A DNA stretch of 64,000 nt from positions 1,736,001 through 1,800,000 of the forward strand of contig NZ_JAMFLY010000001.1 in assembly GCF_023502235.1 (NCBI RefSeq), written 5' to 3'. The stretch comes from Flagellimonas myxillae. Lineage in GTDB: Bacteria > Bacteroidota > Bacteroidia > Flavobacteriales > Flavobacteriaceae. A program made the translations under genes and the position numbers. A model generated the notes under the pieces. It made no database searches, had not been told where the DNA came from, and saw only the letters and a program-made list of their open reading frames with translations. Position 1 is the first letter of the stretch. Every line of letters starts with the position of its first letter. Of the stretch, positions 39,053 through 48,504 are shown piece after piece.

Positions 39053-40486
39053 CTAGTCAAGAAAAAAATCATCCTTAAAACCTATTAAAAATAGTTTTTC
39101 CTTGGCCCGGGTTACCGCGGTATACAGCCATCGGAGGTAATCTTTATCGACCCCGTTGGGAAGATAGGGCTGTTCCACAAAAACGTTGTTCCACTGTCCT
39201 CCCTGCGATTTATGACAGGTAATCGCATACGAAAACTTCACCTGGAGGGCATTGAAGAACTTGTTGTTCTTAACACCCAAAAACTTTTTATACTTGGATT
39301 TTTCATGGGCATAGTCCTTCATTACTTCTTGGTATAGCCTATTGCCATCCTCATACGGGAGCGATGGAGTTTCTGCCTTTATGGTATCCAACAGCAAAAC
39401 CGTCTCGAAAGGTCTTTGGTTGGGGTAATCCACCATTTTCACCTTAACCTCAGCAAAGGAAAATCCATACAATTCCTTTATGGAAAAGAGCTCAAGAATC
39501 TCAATAATATCCCCATTTGCTATAAAACCGGCTTCGGAATTGGGGCGCAGCCAGAAGTAATTGTTCTTTACCACCATCATATAGTCACCAACGGCAATTT
39601 CGTTGTCCAAAAACAGGATGCGTTCCCTTATATTCTGATTGTACAGGTTGGCCCTTTTGTTGGAACGAACCACAATGGCCGTTTCTTCCTTGCCGTCGTT
39701 GGAATACGAGGAATCAATCGCCTCCTGGATTTCTGTGCCATCCACCAAACGGACAATATCCGTAAAGTGTCCCAAATCAAATTTGAAGCCATCGTAAAAT
39801 TGGGTTTGTAATTGCTCCCTTAATTGTGTCGCGTTGAAAAGGATACCGGAATCCTGTGTTTGCCGCATCACCTCATCCAATTCCATACATTCCACTTCCT
39901 TATTATAGTTGAGGGCAATCCGGTCTTCTTCCAGGGCCGGACTCAAATCCAATTTAACAGGGGGCAACTGGGCGGTATCCCCAATCAACAATAACTTGCA
40001 ATGATGTCCGGAGTACACATAGTACATAAGGTCGTCCAGCAAGGAACCATTTTCGAACAGTTTGGAATCGGCAGGCGTATCAGGAATCATGGAGGCCTCA
40101 TCCACAATAAAAAGTGTATTTCGATGCTTATTGGGTGCCAATACAAACTGTATACCTCCACCTGACTGCTTTTTGGGATAATATATTTTCTTGTGGATGG
40201 TAAAAGCCTTGTTCCCAGAATACACCGACATAACTTTGGCGGCCCTTCCGGTGGGAGCCATTAATACCGACCCCATTCTTATTTTCCACAAACTGTTTAC
40301 CACAGTACCAACCAAGGTGGTCTTTCCTGTTCCGGCAAAACCTTTAAGAAGGAAAACCTTCTCCTCTTTTCCCCCAAAAACAAACTTGGATAACTTCTCC
40401 AAAGCAAGCTGTTGTTTTAGGGTAGGTTCGTGTGGAAATTTTTGCGATAGAATCTCTAAAAATCCAGTAGGTGTAGGGTCTGTCAT
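39053..40486 (-). CDS. RecD-like DNA helicase (superfamily 1)
   Basis: 477 residues. Walker A LLKGFAGTGKTTLVG (about 44-58), Walker B TLFIVDEASMI, motif III-like LLLIGDTAQLPPV and C-terminal UvrD_C_2 with FSYAITCHKSQGGQW and YTAVTRAKEKLFLIGF. Full-length RecD of RecBCD is longer; this is the short RecD2-like or 'ATP-dependent exonuclease' relative found in Bacteroidota, without RecB or RecC nearby. It likely acts on DNA ends in replication or repair. Confidence 0.88.
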   Translation of the reverse strand: MTDPTPTGFLEILSQKFPHEPTLKQQLALEKLSKFVFGGKEEKVFLLKGFAGTGKTTLVGTVVNSLWKIRMGSVLMAPTGRAAKVMSVYSGNKAFTIHKKIYYPKKQSGGGIQFVLAPNKHRNTLFIVDEASMIPDTPADSKLFENGSLLDDLMYYVYSGHHCKLLLIGDTAQLPPVKLDLSPALEEDRIALNYNKEVECMELDEVMRQTQDSGILFNATQLREQLQTQFYDGFKFDLGHFTDIVRLVDGTEIQEAIDSSYSNDGKEETAIVVRSNKRANLYNQNIRERILFLDNEIAVGDYMMVVKNNYFWLRPNSEAGFIANGDIIEILELFSIKELYGFSFAEVKVKMVDYPNQRPFETVLLLDTIKAETPSLPYEDGNRLYQEVMKDYAHEKSKYKKFLGVKNNKFFNALQVKFSYAITCHKSQGGQWNNVFVEQPYLPNGVDKDYLRWLYTAVTRAKEKLFLIGFKDDFFLD

Positions 40487-40524
40487 AGGCTGTTTTGAAT
40501 GCTGTGGATTTTTAAAGCAAAAAG

Positions 40525-40554
40525 TTTCGTGATTAAAAAAAAATTGTAGATTTG
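40525..40554 (+). promoter_or_regulatory. Promoter of membrane-protein/DUF3822/rsmD operon
   Basis: TTTC (40525-40528; consensus TTTG), 19-nt spacing and TAGATTTG at 40547-40554. The predicted start near 40561 lies after the TTG at 40552, which supports the ATG at 40594 as the real start of the first gene. Confidence 0.5.
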
Positions 40555-40593
40555 TCAGTAACCGCTAAATTAACTAAGAAAGACAATATTCGT

Positions 40594-41325
40594 ATGTTAA
40601 ACTTAATTCTTATTGTTGTTGCTATTTGCCTTGTGACCATAGGCCTTGTATTTCTGATCGACAGATATTTACCTCAAAAAATCAAGCCTATTTTGGTGCT
40701 TGTGTTTGGACTTTTGAGCATTTTTCTAGGATATAAGATCTATCAGTCCATCAATGCCCCCATTGAATTTAAGAAGGTAAGAAAAGAAAGATTTTCGCAA
40801 GTAATAGCCAAGTTAAAAGATATTAGAAATTCGCAAGAAGCCTACAAAACTGTTAATGGTAGATTCGCCAGTAATTTTAACAGTTTGGTTCAATTTGTGG
40901 ATACAGGGAGCTATACCATCACTCAGCAAAAGGATTCTTCCTTTATGCGATACAACAGGGTCTATCAAATTGACCTTCAGGTGGACACCATTGTCATAGA
41001 TACCCTAGGTTTTGTAAAAGTGAAGGACTCTTTGTTTAAAAATGACGACCGCTACAAAACCATGATGAATGTTCCCTTTGCGGAAGGTGATGCCAAGTTT
41101 GAAATGAAGTCCGAAATTATCGACAAGCAGGGTTATAAAGCTCCTGTATTTGAAGCCAAGGTAAAAAAGGATTTAATTCTCTTTGACCAACCAACAGATT
41201 TGTTGGCCAGGGAAAACGCCCACCAGAGTGTTGAAGAGGTTAATGGAACTGAAATTAAGGTTGGTTCACTTACGGATGTAAGTACAAACGGGAACTGGCC
41301 TCCAATTTATGACAGAAAAGACTAA
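40594..41325 (+). CDS. Conserved membrane protein (first gene of rsmD operon)
   Basis: 243 residues from the ATG at 40594 (a frame from TTG 40552 exists but lies across the promoter). Two N-terminal membrane helices ('LNLILIVVAICLVTIGLVFLI' region and 'IKPILVLVFGLLSIFLG') and a soluble domain, 'FSQVIAKLKDIRNSQEAYKTVNGRFASNFNSLVQFVDTG', which recalls type IV pilin-like assembly heads. Not a named family to me. Overlaps DUF3822 by 17 bp. Confidence 0.75.
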   Translation: MLNLILIVVAICLVTIGLVFLIDRYLPQKIKPILVLVFGLLSIFLGYKIYQSINAPIEFKKVRKERFSQVIAKLKDIRNSQEAYKTVNGRFASNFNSLVQFVDTGSYTITQQKDSSFMRYNRVYQIDLQVDTIVIDTLGFVKVKDSLFKNDDRYKTMMNVPFAEGDAKFEMKSEIIDKQGYKAPVFEAKVKKDLILFDQPTDLLARENAHQSVEEVNGTEIKVGSLTDVSTNGNWPPIYDRKD

Positions 41326-42142
41326 TAATATACAGGAACAAAATTCCGAAAACACCTTTAAGAAACTGTCCATTCAAGTTGGTTTGAATGGACTTTCTTT
41401 TTGTGTGGTGGATACCATTTCCAACCAGATTCTGGCATTCGAAAAGGTAAGTTTCAAAACATCTTCCACACCCTATTTGGTGCTCAAGGAACTTAAAGCC
41501 GTACTCAACAAGAACAGTACAGTCGGCACTCAGTTTTCCGAAGTGGTGGTCATCCACAAAAATGGATTGTTCAGTCTGGTTCCCAAAACCCTTTTTAAAA
41601 AGGAAGAATTGGCCAATTACTTGAAGTTCAATACCAAGATTATGGCCAATGACCATATCGCATACGATGAGATTGCCAATCATGACATGGTCAACGTGTA
41701 TGTTCCCTTTGCCAACGTAAACAATCACATTTTCGACCTCTTCGGCGAATTTGAATTTAAGCATACAGGAACGGTTTTGATTTCAACCCTCTTAAACCAG
41801 ACCCGCACCAACAATCAGCCCGTATGCTATGTGCACGTTGCGGAAAAGGAAATGGAGATTGTCGTCATTTCAGAAAGAAAACTACTCTTCTACAACCATT
41901 TTGAATACAAAACCAAGGAAGACTTTTTATATTATCTCCTTTTTAGCTTGGAGCAATTGCAAATGGACTTGGAAAAGGTACATCTTAAGCTGTTTGGTTT
42001 GGTGGAAGAGGGCGATGCCATTTTTGAACTTTGCTATACGTATATAAAAACCGTTTCGGTTTTTGTGCCTACCGACGCCAACTACCCGTTGGAACAATTG
42101 GAGAGTCAAGCCATCGATTTCACTTCCATCAGTAAGTTATAA
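41309..42142 (+). CDS. DUF3822 family protein
   Basis: 277 residues, no signal or membrane segment. 'KKLSIQVGLNGLSFCVVDTISNQILAFE' and 'IMANDHIAYDEIANHDMVNVYVPF' fit the Bacteroidota DUF3822 family, which has an actin-like/PilM-like look. Function unknown. It overlaps the upstream gene by 17 bp and ends in TAATG, coupling it to rsmD. Confidence 0.85.
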   Translation: MTEKTNNIQEQNSENTFKKLSIQVGLNGLSFCVVDTISNQILAFEKVSFKTSSTPYLVLKELKAVLNKNSTVGTQFSEVVVIHKNGLFSLVPKTLFKKEELANYLKFNTKIMANDHIAYDEIANHDMVNVYVPFANVNNHIFDLFGEFEFKHTGTVLISTLLNQTRTNNQPVCYVHVAEKEMEIVVISERKLLFYNHFEYKTKEDFLYYLLFSLEQLQMDLEKVHLKLFGLVEEGDAIFELCYTYIKTVSVFVPTDANYPLEQLESQAIDFTSISKL

Positions 42143-42687
42143 TGCGAATTATCTCCGGAAAGTACAAGGGCAAAAGGCTGGTGGCTCCCAAAAAACTTCC
42201 TGTCAGGCCCACCACCGATATGGCCAAGGAAGCCCTTTTCAACATTCTGAACAATCGCTATTATTTGGATGAATCCAAGGTACTGGATTTGTTTGCGGGT
42301 ACGGGTAATATCAGTTTTGAGTTTGGTTCAAGGGGGGCATCGGGGGTAACTGCAGTGGACAGTTTTGTAGGATGTGTACAGTTTATTTCCAAAACTGCAA
42401 GGGAGTTGGATTTTCCCATTATCGCGGTAAAATCGGATGTGTTCCAATTTTTAGAACGAACCAAGGAACAAGCCCAAATTATCTTTGCAGACCCACCTTA
42501 TGATTTCTCGCAGGAACAGTTTTTGAAAATTGCTGATTTGGTCTTCGAAAATGGACTTTTGCTAGACGATGGGCTGTTGGTCATCGAACACTCTGATCAA
42601 ACGGACCTATCGCAACATCAACATTATAGCGAACATCGAAAATACGGCAGTAGTGTTTTTAGCTTCTTCGAAGCTATTTCCGATTAG
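42142..42687 (+). CDS. rsmD: 16S rRNA (guanine966-N2)-methyltransferase
   Basis: 181 residues. RIISGKYKGKRL start, SAM motif VLDLFAGTGNISFE, and catalytic FADPPYDF (D/NPPY). Methylates G966 of 16S rRNA. Translationally coupled to DUF3822 by a 1-base overlap. Followed immediately by the convergent rnpB gene with no evident separate terminator. Confidence 0.94.
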   Translation: MRIISGKYKGKRLVAPKKLPVRPTTDMAKEALFNILNNRYYLDESKVLDLFAGTGNISFEFGSRGASGVTAVDSFVGCVQFISKTARELDFPIIAVKSDVFQFLERTKEQAQIIFADPPYDFSQEQFLKIADLVFENGLLLDDGLLVIEHSDQTDLSQHQHYSEHRKYGSSVFSFFEAISD

Positions 42688-42730
42688 ATCGGTAGTTCTG
42701 AATCCTATTTTTCAAACAATTCAATAAAAA

Positions 42731-43025
42731 GCAGGCCGTAAGCCGGATTCTGTATGTCCTTATCATTTATCTAGGCTTTTGGTTACCCAAAAGCTCCAAC
42801 CGCCTACCCTCCAATTCGGGCGTGCAGCCCTCAAACACTGGTTTACGTGGCGTTTCACCGCATAGAGTTTACCTGATTTCACTACAGCCGAACTGTACTT
42901 GCTTTCTGTTGCACTGGTCCTCGTTTTTCAACGGACGGGCGTTACCCGCTATGCCGCACTGTGGTGTCCGGACTTTCCTCCCCAACCCCAATTAAATGGG
43001 ATTGCGGCGATAAGGTGGCCTGCTG
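42731..43025 (-). ncRNA. rnpB: RNase P RNA
   Basis: The minus strand opens with GCAGGCC (43023-43017), pairing with GGCCTGC-like 42737-42731 as P1, and contains the universal GAGGAAAGTCCGGAC core, ACAGAA...GGCTTAC near the 3' end, and conserved GGTAACGCC-type segments. This is a bacterial A-type RNase P RNA, the catalytic subunit that matures tRNA 5' ends. The 3' end is followed by TTTTT on the minus strand. Confidence 0.95.
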
Positions 43026-43029
43026 GCGG

Positions 43030-43037
43030 CAAAGGTA
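43030..43037 (-). promoter_or_regulatory. rnpB -7 promoter box
   Basis: TACCTTTG on the minus strand matches TAnnTTTG, with its last G seven bases before the P1 start. A -33 TTTG is not visible at the expected spacing. Confidence 0.5.
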
Positions 43038-43102
43038 ACCCAATTGTTAATAAAAAAAAGCTTTGAAGTCCTTGCCCCTGTTTCTTTGCAGCTTCCTATT
43101 TT

Positions 43103-43110
43103 TATATTTG
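43103..43110 (+). promoter_or_regulatory. dnaX -7 promoter box
   Basis: TATATTTG matches TAnnTTTG and would start transcription near 43117, 18 nt before the TTG start codon. There is no TTTG at 19-nt spacing; TTTG at 43085-43088 is too close. Confidence 0.4.
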
Positions 43111-43134
43111 TAGTAGCGCAAAACCTTTCCCATT

Positions 43135-44877
43135 TTGGAACCATTTATAGTATCCGCAAGAAAATACAGACCCCAGACTTTTAAGGATGTCGTGGGACAG
43201 GGTGCTATAACCAATACCCTGCTTAATGCCATCGAGAACGATCATCTGGCTCAGGCCCTATTGTTTTGTGGCCCACGGGGGGTAGGTAAAACCACTTGTG
43301 CCCGTATTTTGGCAAAGCAAATCAACCAAGATGGCACCGAAAGGGAAGATGAGGATTTCGCCTTTAACATCTTTGAGCTCGATGCAGCATCCAACAATTC
43401 TGTGGACGATATCCGTAGCTTGATCGATCAAGTGAGGATTCCACCACAAGTGGGTAAGTACAAGGTCTATATCATAGACGAGGTACACATGCTATCCCAA
43501 TCGGCCTTTAATGCATTTCTAAAGACCTTGGAGGAACCTCCAAAGCATGCCATCTTTATTTTGGCCACCACGGAAAAGCACAAGATAATACCGACCATAC
43601 TATCTCGTTGTCAAATTTTTGATTTCAAAAGAATTACGGTCAAAGATGCTGCTGAATACTTAAAGTATATTGCCAAAGAACAAGGTATTGAGGCAGAGGA
43701 AAGTGCCTTGCACATCATTGCCCAAAAAGCGGACGGTGCCATGAGAGATGCCCTATCCATTTTTGATAGGGTAGTCAGTTTTTCCGGTAAACAACTGACC
43801 CGAAAGGCGGTTACCGAAAATTTGAATGTACTGGATTACGATATCTATTTCAGTGCTACGGACCTAATTCTGGACAACAATATTCCAGATTTACTGCTCT
43901 TGTTCAATAAAACCTTGTCCCTCGGGTTCGATGGGCATCATTTTATTATCGGACTTGCATCCCATTTTAGGGATTTGATGGTTTGTCAACACCAGGACAC
44001 CCATGCTTTATTGGAGGTCGGGGAAGATGTGAAACAACAGTACAAGGACCAAGCCAACAAGGTAAACAAGCAGTTTTTGCTCGAAGCCTTGGAAAAGGCA
44101 AATGCATGTGACCTCAATTACAAGACCAGCAAAAACCAAAGGCTTTTGGTTGAACTTACTTTAATGAAATTGGCCTCCATCACTTTTGATGGAGAAAAAA
44201 AAAACCTTGATTTTATAATTCCCGCGTCTTTCTTCAAAACCATTGAAGAAAAAATTGATGCCCCAACACCCCAAAATACTCCGGCTAAGCCGATAGTTGA
44301 GGAAGAAGTGGTCCAAAAACAACCACTTGCTCCAGCAAACCCGGTTACAGCCTCTGAGGAAAAGATATCCGAAGCCCAGCCCATACCGGTACCCAAAATT
44401 CAAATTAAATCTTCTGAAAAACGGGTTTCGGGCTTGTCTTTGAGCAGCATACAGGCTAAAAAGAGGCATGAAAACACCAAGGCTCCTTCCATAAACCAAG
44501 AAGACCTTCCTAAGGAAAACTTTGCCGAGGAAACTATGCAACAGCATTGGAACGATTTTGTCCAACAATTGGAAGACCTAGGTAGAAAAATTTTGGCAAG
44601 CAATCTCCAGGCCGACGTTCCCAAGCTTAAGGAAGAAAACGTTATTTGGATTGAATTGCCCAATAGCACCATGAAAAAAGAGGTGGAACGCGAACAAAGT
44701 CTAATGATGGACTACCTCAAACAAAAGCTGAACAATCATTTCATTAGTTTGCAGATTACTGTGAATGAAGAGGTCGCCAAGAAATTCGCTTTTACCCCAG
44801 AAGAAAAATATGAGAAGCTACGGGAAAAGAATCCTGCTCTTGATATGCTCAGAAAGGAATTTGACCTGGATTTCTAA
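43135..44877 (+). CDS. dnaX: DNA polymerase III subunit gamma/tau
   Basis: 580 residues from a TTG start giving EPFIVSARKYRPQTFKDVVGQ, the usual N-terminus. Walker A GPRGVGKT (46-53), Walker B IIDEVHMLS, sensor ILATTEKHKIIPTILSRC. The segment where most bacteria carry four zinc-binding Cys reads 'KQINQDGTEREDEDFAFNIFELDAASNN' without them. After the ATPase core a run of ten A (44195-44204, codons 354-357) could slip to give a 358-residue gamma form. The tail includes a Pro/Glu-rich linker and a C-terminal domain for polymerase contact. Clamp-loader ATPase. Confidence 0.94.
   Translation: MEPFIVSARKYRPQTFKDVVGQGAITNTLLNAIENDHLAQALLFCGPRGVGKTTCARILAKQINQDGTEREDEDFAFNIFELDAASNNSVDDIRSLIDQVRIPPQVGKYKVYIIDEVHMLSQSAFNAFLKTLEEPPKHAIFILATTEKHKIIPTILSRCQIFDFKRITVKDAAEYLKYIAKEQGIEAEESALHIIAQKADGAMRDALSIFDRVVSFSGKQLTRKAVTENLNVLDYDIYFSATDLILDNNIPDLLLLFNKTLSLGFDGHHFIIGLASHFRDLMVCQHQDTHALLEVGEDVKQQYKDQANKVNKQFLLEALEKANACDLNYKTSKNQRLLVELTLMKLASITFDGEKKNLDFIIPASFFKTIEEKIDAPTPQNTPAKPIVEEEVVQKQPLAPANPVTASEEKISEAQPIPVPKIQIKSSEKRVSGLSLSSIQAKKRHENTKAPSINQEDLPKENFAEETMQQHWNDFVQQLEDLGRKILASNLQADVPKLKEENVIWIELPNSTMKKEVEREQSLMMDYLKQKLNNHFISLQITVNEEVAKKFAFTPEEKYEKLREKNPALDMLRKEFDLDF
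44195..44204 (+). other. A10 slippery run in dnaX (gamma/tau switch candidate)
   Basis: Ten A residues follow a G in codons 354-357. One base extra (or a -1 shift) reads K-K-K-P-TGA with stop at 44208-44210 (358 residues); one base fewer also meets a stop within eight codons. Placement just after the ATPase domain parallels the E. coli and Thermus dnaX sites. Confidence 0.6.
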
Positions 44878-44945
44878 TCCAATTTCCACCCAATTCCGAA
44901 AGTGGAATACGCTATCTTTACCGTCTAAAACATAATTACCAAACA

Positions 44946-45527
44946 ATGCTGGGATTAAAACTGCCAACAGACCCAAGATGGGTAAACATTGTAGAGAAGA
45001 ACATTGAAGAAATTCTTACCGATCATGCCTATTGCGAGCAAAAGGCTGCAAGTATGGCCATCTCCCTGATTATTGGGTTTCCTGAAAAATCTGATTTGGT
45101 TAAGGAAATGACCGCTTTGGCAAGAGAGGAAATGGGCCATTTTAATATGGTTCATGACAAAATTCTAAAAAGAGGCTGGGTTCTTGGTAGGGAACGCAAG
45201 GATGAGTATGTGATTGAACTTATGAAGTTCTTCCCAAAGGGAGGTAGCAGGGAAACCCACCTAATACATAAGCTACTCTACGCGGCCATGATCGAGGCAA
45301 GAAGTTGTGAGCGTTTTAGATTGCTTTCCGAAGAAATCAACGATGCGGAGCTCTCCGAGTTTTATCGCAGTCTTATGGCCAGTGAAGCCAATCACTACAC
45401 CATGTTCCTGAAGTTTGCACGTAAATACGGAGAACGTGGGGAAGTGGATAAAAAATGGGAGCAACTATTGGAATATGAGGCGCAACTCATGAAAAATCTG
45501 GGTAAAAAGGAAACCATGCACGGTTAG
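44946..45527 (+). CDS. miaE: tRNA-(ms2io6A)-hydroxylase-like diiron protein
   Basis: 193 residues, ferritin-like four-helix bundle. Iron-ligand pattern visible in ILTDHAYCEQKAASMA, REEMGHF, 'MIEARSCERFRLL' and 'SEANHYTMF' (E-x-x-H pairs). Family hydroxylates ms2i6A in tRNA at position 37. Stops share the TTAG overlap (45524-45527) with ppx on the other strand. Confidence 0.88.
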   Translation: MLGLKLPTDPRWVNIVEKNIEEILTDHAYCEQKAASMAISLIIGFPEKSDLVKEMTALAREEMGHFNMVHDKILKRGWVLGRERKDEYVIELMKFFPKGGSRETHLIHKLLYAAMIEARSCERFRLLSEEINDAELSEFYRSLMASEANHYTMFLKFARKYGERGEVDKKWEQLLEYEAQLMKNLGKKETMHG

Positions 45528-46411
45528 TCCTTTAGGTAATAAAGAGTTTTGATCATTCCGTCTGCCAATCCAATTTTGGGAACATGAATTTTTTTGGCAC
45601 CGCTCCATTTGGCCGCAGAGAGAAATATTTTGGCGGCAGGAATAATCACATCAGCCCTGTCTTGATTCAGTCCGAGTTCCGAAACCCTATCTTCATAATC
45701 CATACTGTTCAAGAAATGATATTGCGCATTGAGCCATATATAGGACAAGGGTTGGCCCACTTTCCTGCCGGACATTTTATGTAGTTTGTTGATGTTCCCC
45801 CCAGAACCAATAATTTCCACTTTGGCATCTTCCTGAAGATTGCCCCTAATCCAATCTTGTACATCGTCCCAAACCTGTTCGGTGACCAAACCCTTTAAGA
45901 TCCTAACAGTCCCTATTCTAAACGACTTGGAAGCTTTTAGTACCCCTTTGCTGAATACAGTAAACTCCGTACTTCCCCCACCCACATCCACATACAAATA
46001 GGAGCGGTCTTTTTTGATCAATTCCTGCAAATCGGTCGAAGCAATAATCTCTGCCTCCCTTTTTCCATCAATTATTTCAATGCCTATTCCGGACTCCTGG
46101 AGAATGCGGTCCACTACCTCCTGCCCATTGTTGGCTTCCCTAAGGGCAGAAGTTGCGGTGGCCATGTATTTTTCCACCCCATACACCTGCATCAGTAACT
46201 CAAAGGATTGCATGGTCTGGATAAGTCGCTGCAAACTGGTTTCGGAAATCGCCCCTTTGGTAAACGCATCTTCTCCCAAACGAACCGGGACCCTGATCAA
46301 AGCGCTTTTCTTAAAAGATGGCGGTTTGTCTTCGTGTTCAATAACATTATTGACCAACAACCGAACCGCGTTGGAACCAATATCAATAGCAGCAAATTTT
46401 CTAACAACCAA
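45524..46411 (-). CDS. ppx: Ppx/GppA-family phosphatase (exopolyphosphatase)
   Basis: 295 residues from a TTG start (VVRKFAAIDIGSNAVRLLV is the phosphate-binding motif of the family). Actin-like fold: 'LYVDVGGGSTEFTVF' and 'IIGSGGNINKL'. Shorter than E. coli Ppx (513) as it lacks the C-terminal HD domain, like GppA-short forms. It ends polyP degradation or acts on pppGpp. Last gene of pdxH-sixA-ppk1-ppx; 11 nt from ppk1. Confidence 0.9.
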   Translation of the reverse strand: MVVRKFAAIDIGSNAVRLLVNNVIEHEDKPPSFKKSALIRVPVRLGEDAFTKGAISETSLQRLIQTMQSFELLMQVYGVEKYMATATSALREANNGQEVVDRILQESGIGIEIIDGKREAEIIASTDLQELIKKDRSYLYVDVGGGSTEFTVFSKGVLKASKSFRIGTVRILKGLVTEQVWDDVQDWIRGNLQEDAKVEIIGSGGNINKLHKMSGRKVGQPLSYIWLNAQYHFLNSMDYEDRVSELGLNQDRADVIIPAAKIFLSAAKWSGAKKIHVPKIGLADGMIKTLYYLKD

Positions 46412-46422
46412 TTTGGGTGGAA

Positions 46423-48504
46423 TTAGGATTCCAATTTCTCTTTGTAATAATCGTAAAGGGCGAACTGAGATCTAATTGCTGGGGCATCTGCTTCTTTTTC
46501 CCGATAGGCATTATCCTGATTTTCCGAGAAAATACGTGCTTTTAGATTATCCTTCCATGAAATATTGAAAGTGTCCAGTAGTTCCTGTTTAATATCGTCT
46601 TGGTAAATAGGACATCCAACCTCTACCCTAAAGTCTAGGTTACGGGTCATCCAATCTGCAGAAGAAATGTAAATATTGGGATTTCCTTGGTTTCCAAAAA
46701 TAAAAAGTCTGGGATGCTCCAAAAATTTGTCCACAACACTTATGGCCTCAATGTTCTCGCTCATGCCAACAACTCCCGGCACCAAACAGCACACCCCCCT
46801 AACAATAAGTTGCACCTTAACCCCGGCCCTACTGGCCTCATACAGCTTATCTACCATCTTATAGGAAGTAAGACTGTTCATCTTGATCTTGATATAGGCT
46901 TCCTTGCCTGCCTGGGCGTTGGCTATCTCGTTGTCTATGAGTTTGATAAATGTGGATTTGGTATAGTGGGGAGAAACCACTAGATGCTTGTATTTATGGA
47001 TCTTGTAGTTGGTTTCAAAAAAGTCGAAGACCTTGCCCATTTCCTTCAATATGCCCTCATGGGCGGTGAACAAGGTGTAATCCGTATAAATTTTGGCAGT
47101 AGATTCATTAAAGTTACCAGTGCTTATAAATCCATATCTTTTGATACCTTCTTGCTCATCGCGTTCCACTAGACAGATCTTACTATGGACTTTGAGTCCC
47201 GGAACACCAAAAATCAATCGTATGCCCTCTGCCTGAAGCTGGTTGGCATATTTAATATTGGCCTGCTCATCAAACCTGGCCTGCAGCTCGATTTGGACAG
47301 TTACCTGCTTTCCATTCTTCACTGCATTGATCAGGGCAGACGCTATTTGGCTGTCATTGGCCAATCGGTACACGGTAATTTTTATCGTGCGCACCTTGGG
47401 GTCCAAGGCTGCTTCCCGCAAAAACTTGGTCAAATACGAAAATGTATGATAGGGCGTATAGATCATATAATCCCTTTGGGCAATTAGTTCCAAGAGACTT
47501 CCATTCATACTAAAACCCTTTACCGGTAAAGGTTCAATTTTTTTGTACATGAGGTCGTTCCTACCCAAGCTAGGAAAGCCCATATAATCCCGCCTGTTGT
47601 GGTAGCGTCCTCCTGGGATGACGCTATCGGTATCCACAATGTTCATTTTGTCTTTAAGGAACTGTAGCGTATCCTTGTCGATACTCTTATCGTACACAAA
47701 ACGCACTGGGTCGCTAATCTTCCTATGCTCTACGCTAGACGAAATCTTTTGGATAAAACTCTTGGTAAGATCATTATCAATGTCCAATTCCGCATCCCGG
47801 GTTATTTTGATCATGTGGGCCGAAATCGACTCAAATTCGAACATGGTAAAGATGCTGTCCAAACAAAACCGGATCAAGTCGTCAAGAACGATGATGTAGT
47901 TCTTATCCCCATCCTTGGGTAATACAATAAACCTATCGATGCCTTTGGGAATCTCTATCAAGGCATAGCGGTTCTTGCTATTGACCCCTCCATTTTCAGC
48001 CTCCGACATCACAATTTTCACAGCCAAATAAGCAGCGGTATCCTTTAACAATGGAAATTCGGTGAGGTCGTTGAGGATAATGGTCATCAACTCCTGGTTC
48101 ACTTTTTTGAAAAAGTACTCCCGGATAAACTCGGCTTGGTTTTCGTTGATCTCGGTTTCATTTATGATGAAAATGTTCTTCGTTTTCAACTCTTCTTCAA
48201 TGCTTTCAAGGATTTCCTGGCTACGGGCCTGTTGCTCAATCACAATTTTGGTGATTTCCTCCAGTAAATCCTTGGCCTTTTCGCCCCCCAGTACACTTTT
48301 CCCTTTTTTACCGGCGTCCACAATACGTTTAACGGTGGCATACCGTACCTTAAAAAATTCGTCCAGATTATTGCTAAAAATTCCCAAGAACCTTAACCGG
48401 TCAATCAGCGGAACCCTTTTGTCTACGCTTTCTTGAAGTACCCTGGCGTTAAAATGCAACCAACTGATTTCCCTGTTTACGTATTCGTTCTTTACTTTAA
48501 TCAT
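46423..48504 (-). CDS. ppk1: Polyphosphate kinase 1
   Basis: 693 residues, full length. N-terminal YVNREISWLHFNARVLQES, and C-terminal phospholipase D-like halves with the autophosphorylated His in LKVHSKICLVER plus RYGFISTGNFNE, followed by 'LIVRGVCCLVPGV' and 'SADWMTRNLDFRVE'. Makes polyphosphate from ATP at the membrane. The sixA stop is immediately adjacent, so the genes are one unit. Confidence 0.96.
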   Translation of the reverse strand: MIKVKNEYVNREISWLHFNARVLQESVDKRVPLIDRLRFLGIFSNNLDEFFKVRYATVKRIVDAGKKGKSVLGGEKAKDLLEEITKIVIEQQARSQEILESIEEELKTKNIFIINETEINENQAEFIREYFFKKVNQELMTIILNDLTEFPLLKDTAAYLAVKIVMSEAENGGVNSKNRYALIEIPKGIDRFIVLPKDGDKNYIIVLDDLIRFCLDSIFTMFEFESISAHMIKITRDAELDIDNDLTKSFIQKISSSVEHRKISDPVRFVYDKSIDKDTLQFLKDKMNIVDTDSVIPGGRYHNRRDYMGFPSLGRNDLMYKKIEPLPVKGFSMNGSLLELIAQRDYMIYTPYHTFSYLTKFLREAALDPKVRTIKITVYRLANDSQIASALINAVKNGKQVTVQIELQARFDEQANIKYANQLQAEGIRLIFGVPGLKVHSKICLVERDEQEGIKRYGFISTGNFNESTAKIYTDYTLFTAHEGILKEMGKVFDFFETNYKIHKYKHLVVSPHYTKSTFIKLIDNEIANAQAGKEAYIKIKMNSLTSYKMVDKLYEASRAGVKVQLIVRGVCCLVPGVVGMSENIEAISVVDKFLEHPRLFIFGNQGNPNIYISSADWMTRNLDFRVEVGCPIYQDDIKQELLDTFNISWKDNLKARIFSENQDNAYREKEADAPAIRSQFALYDYYKEKLES

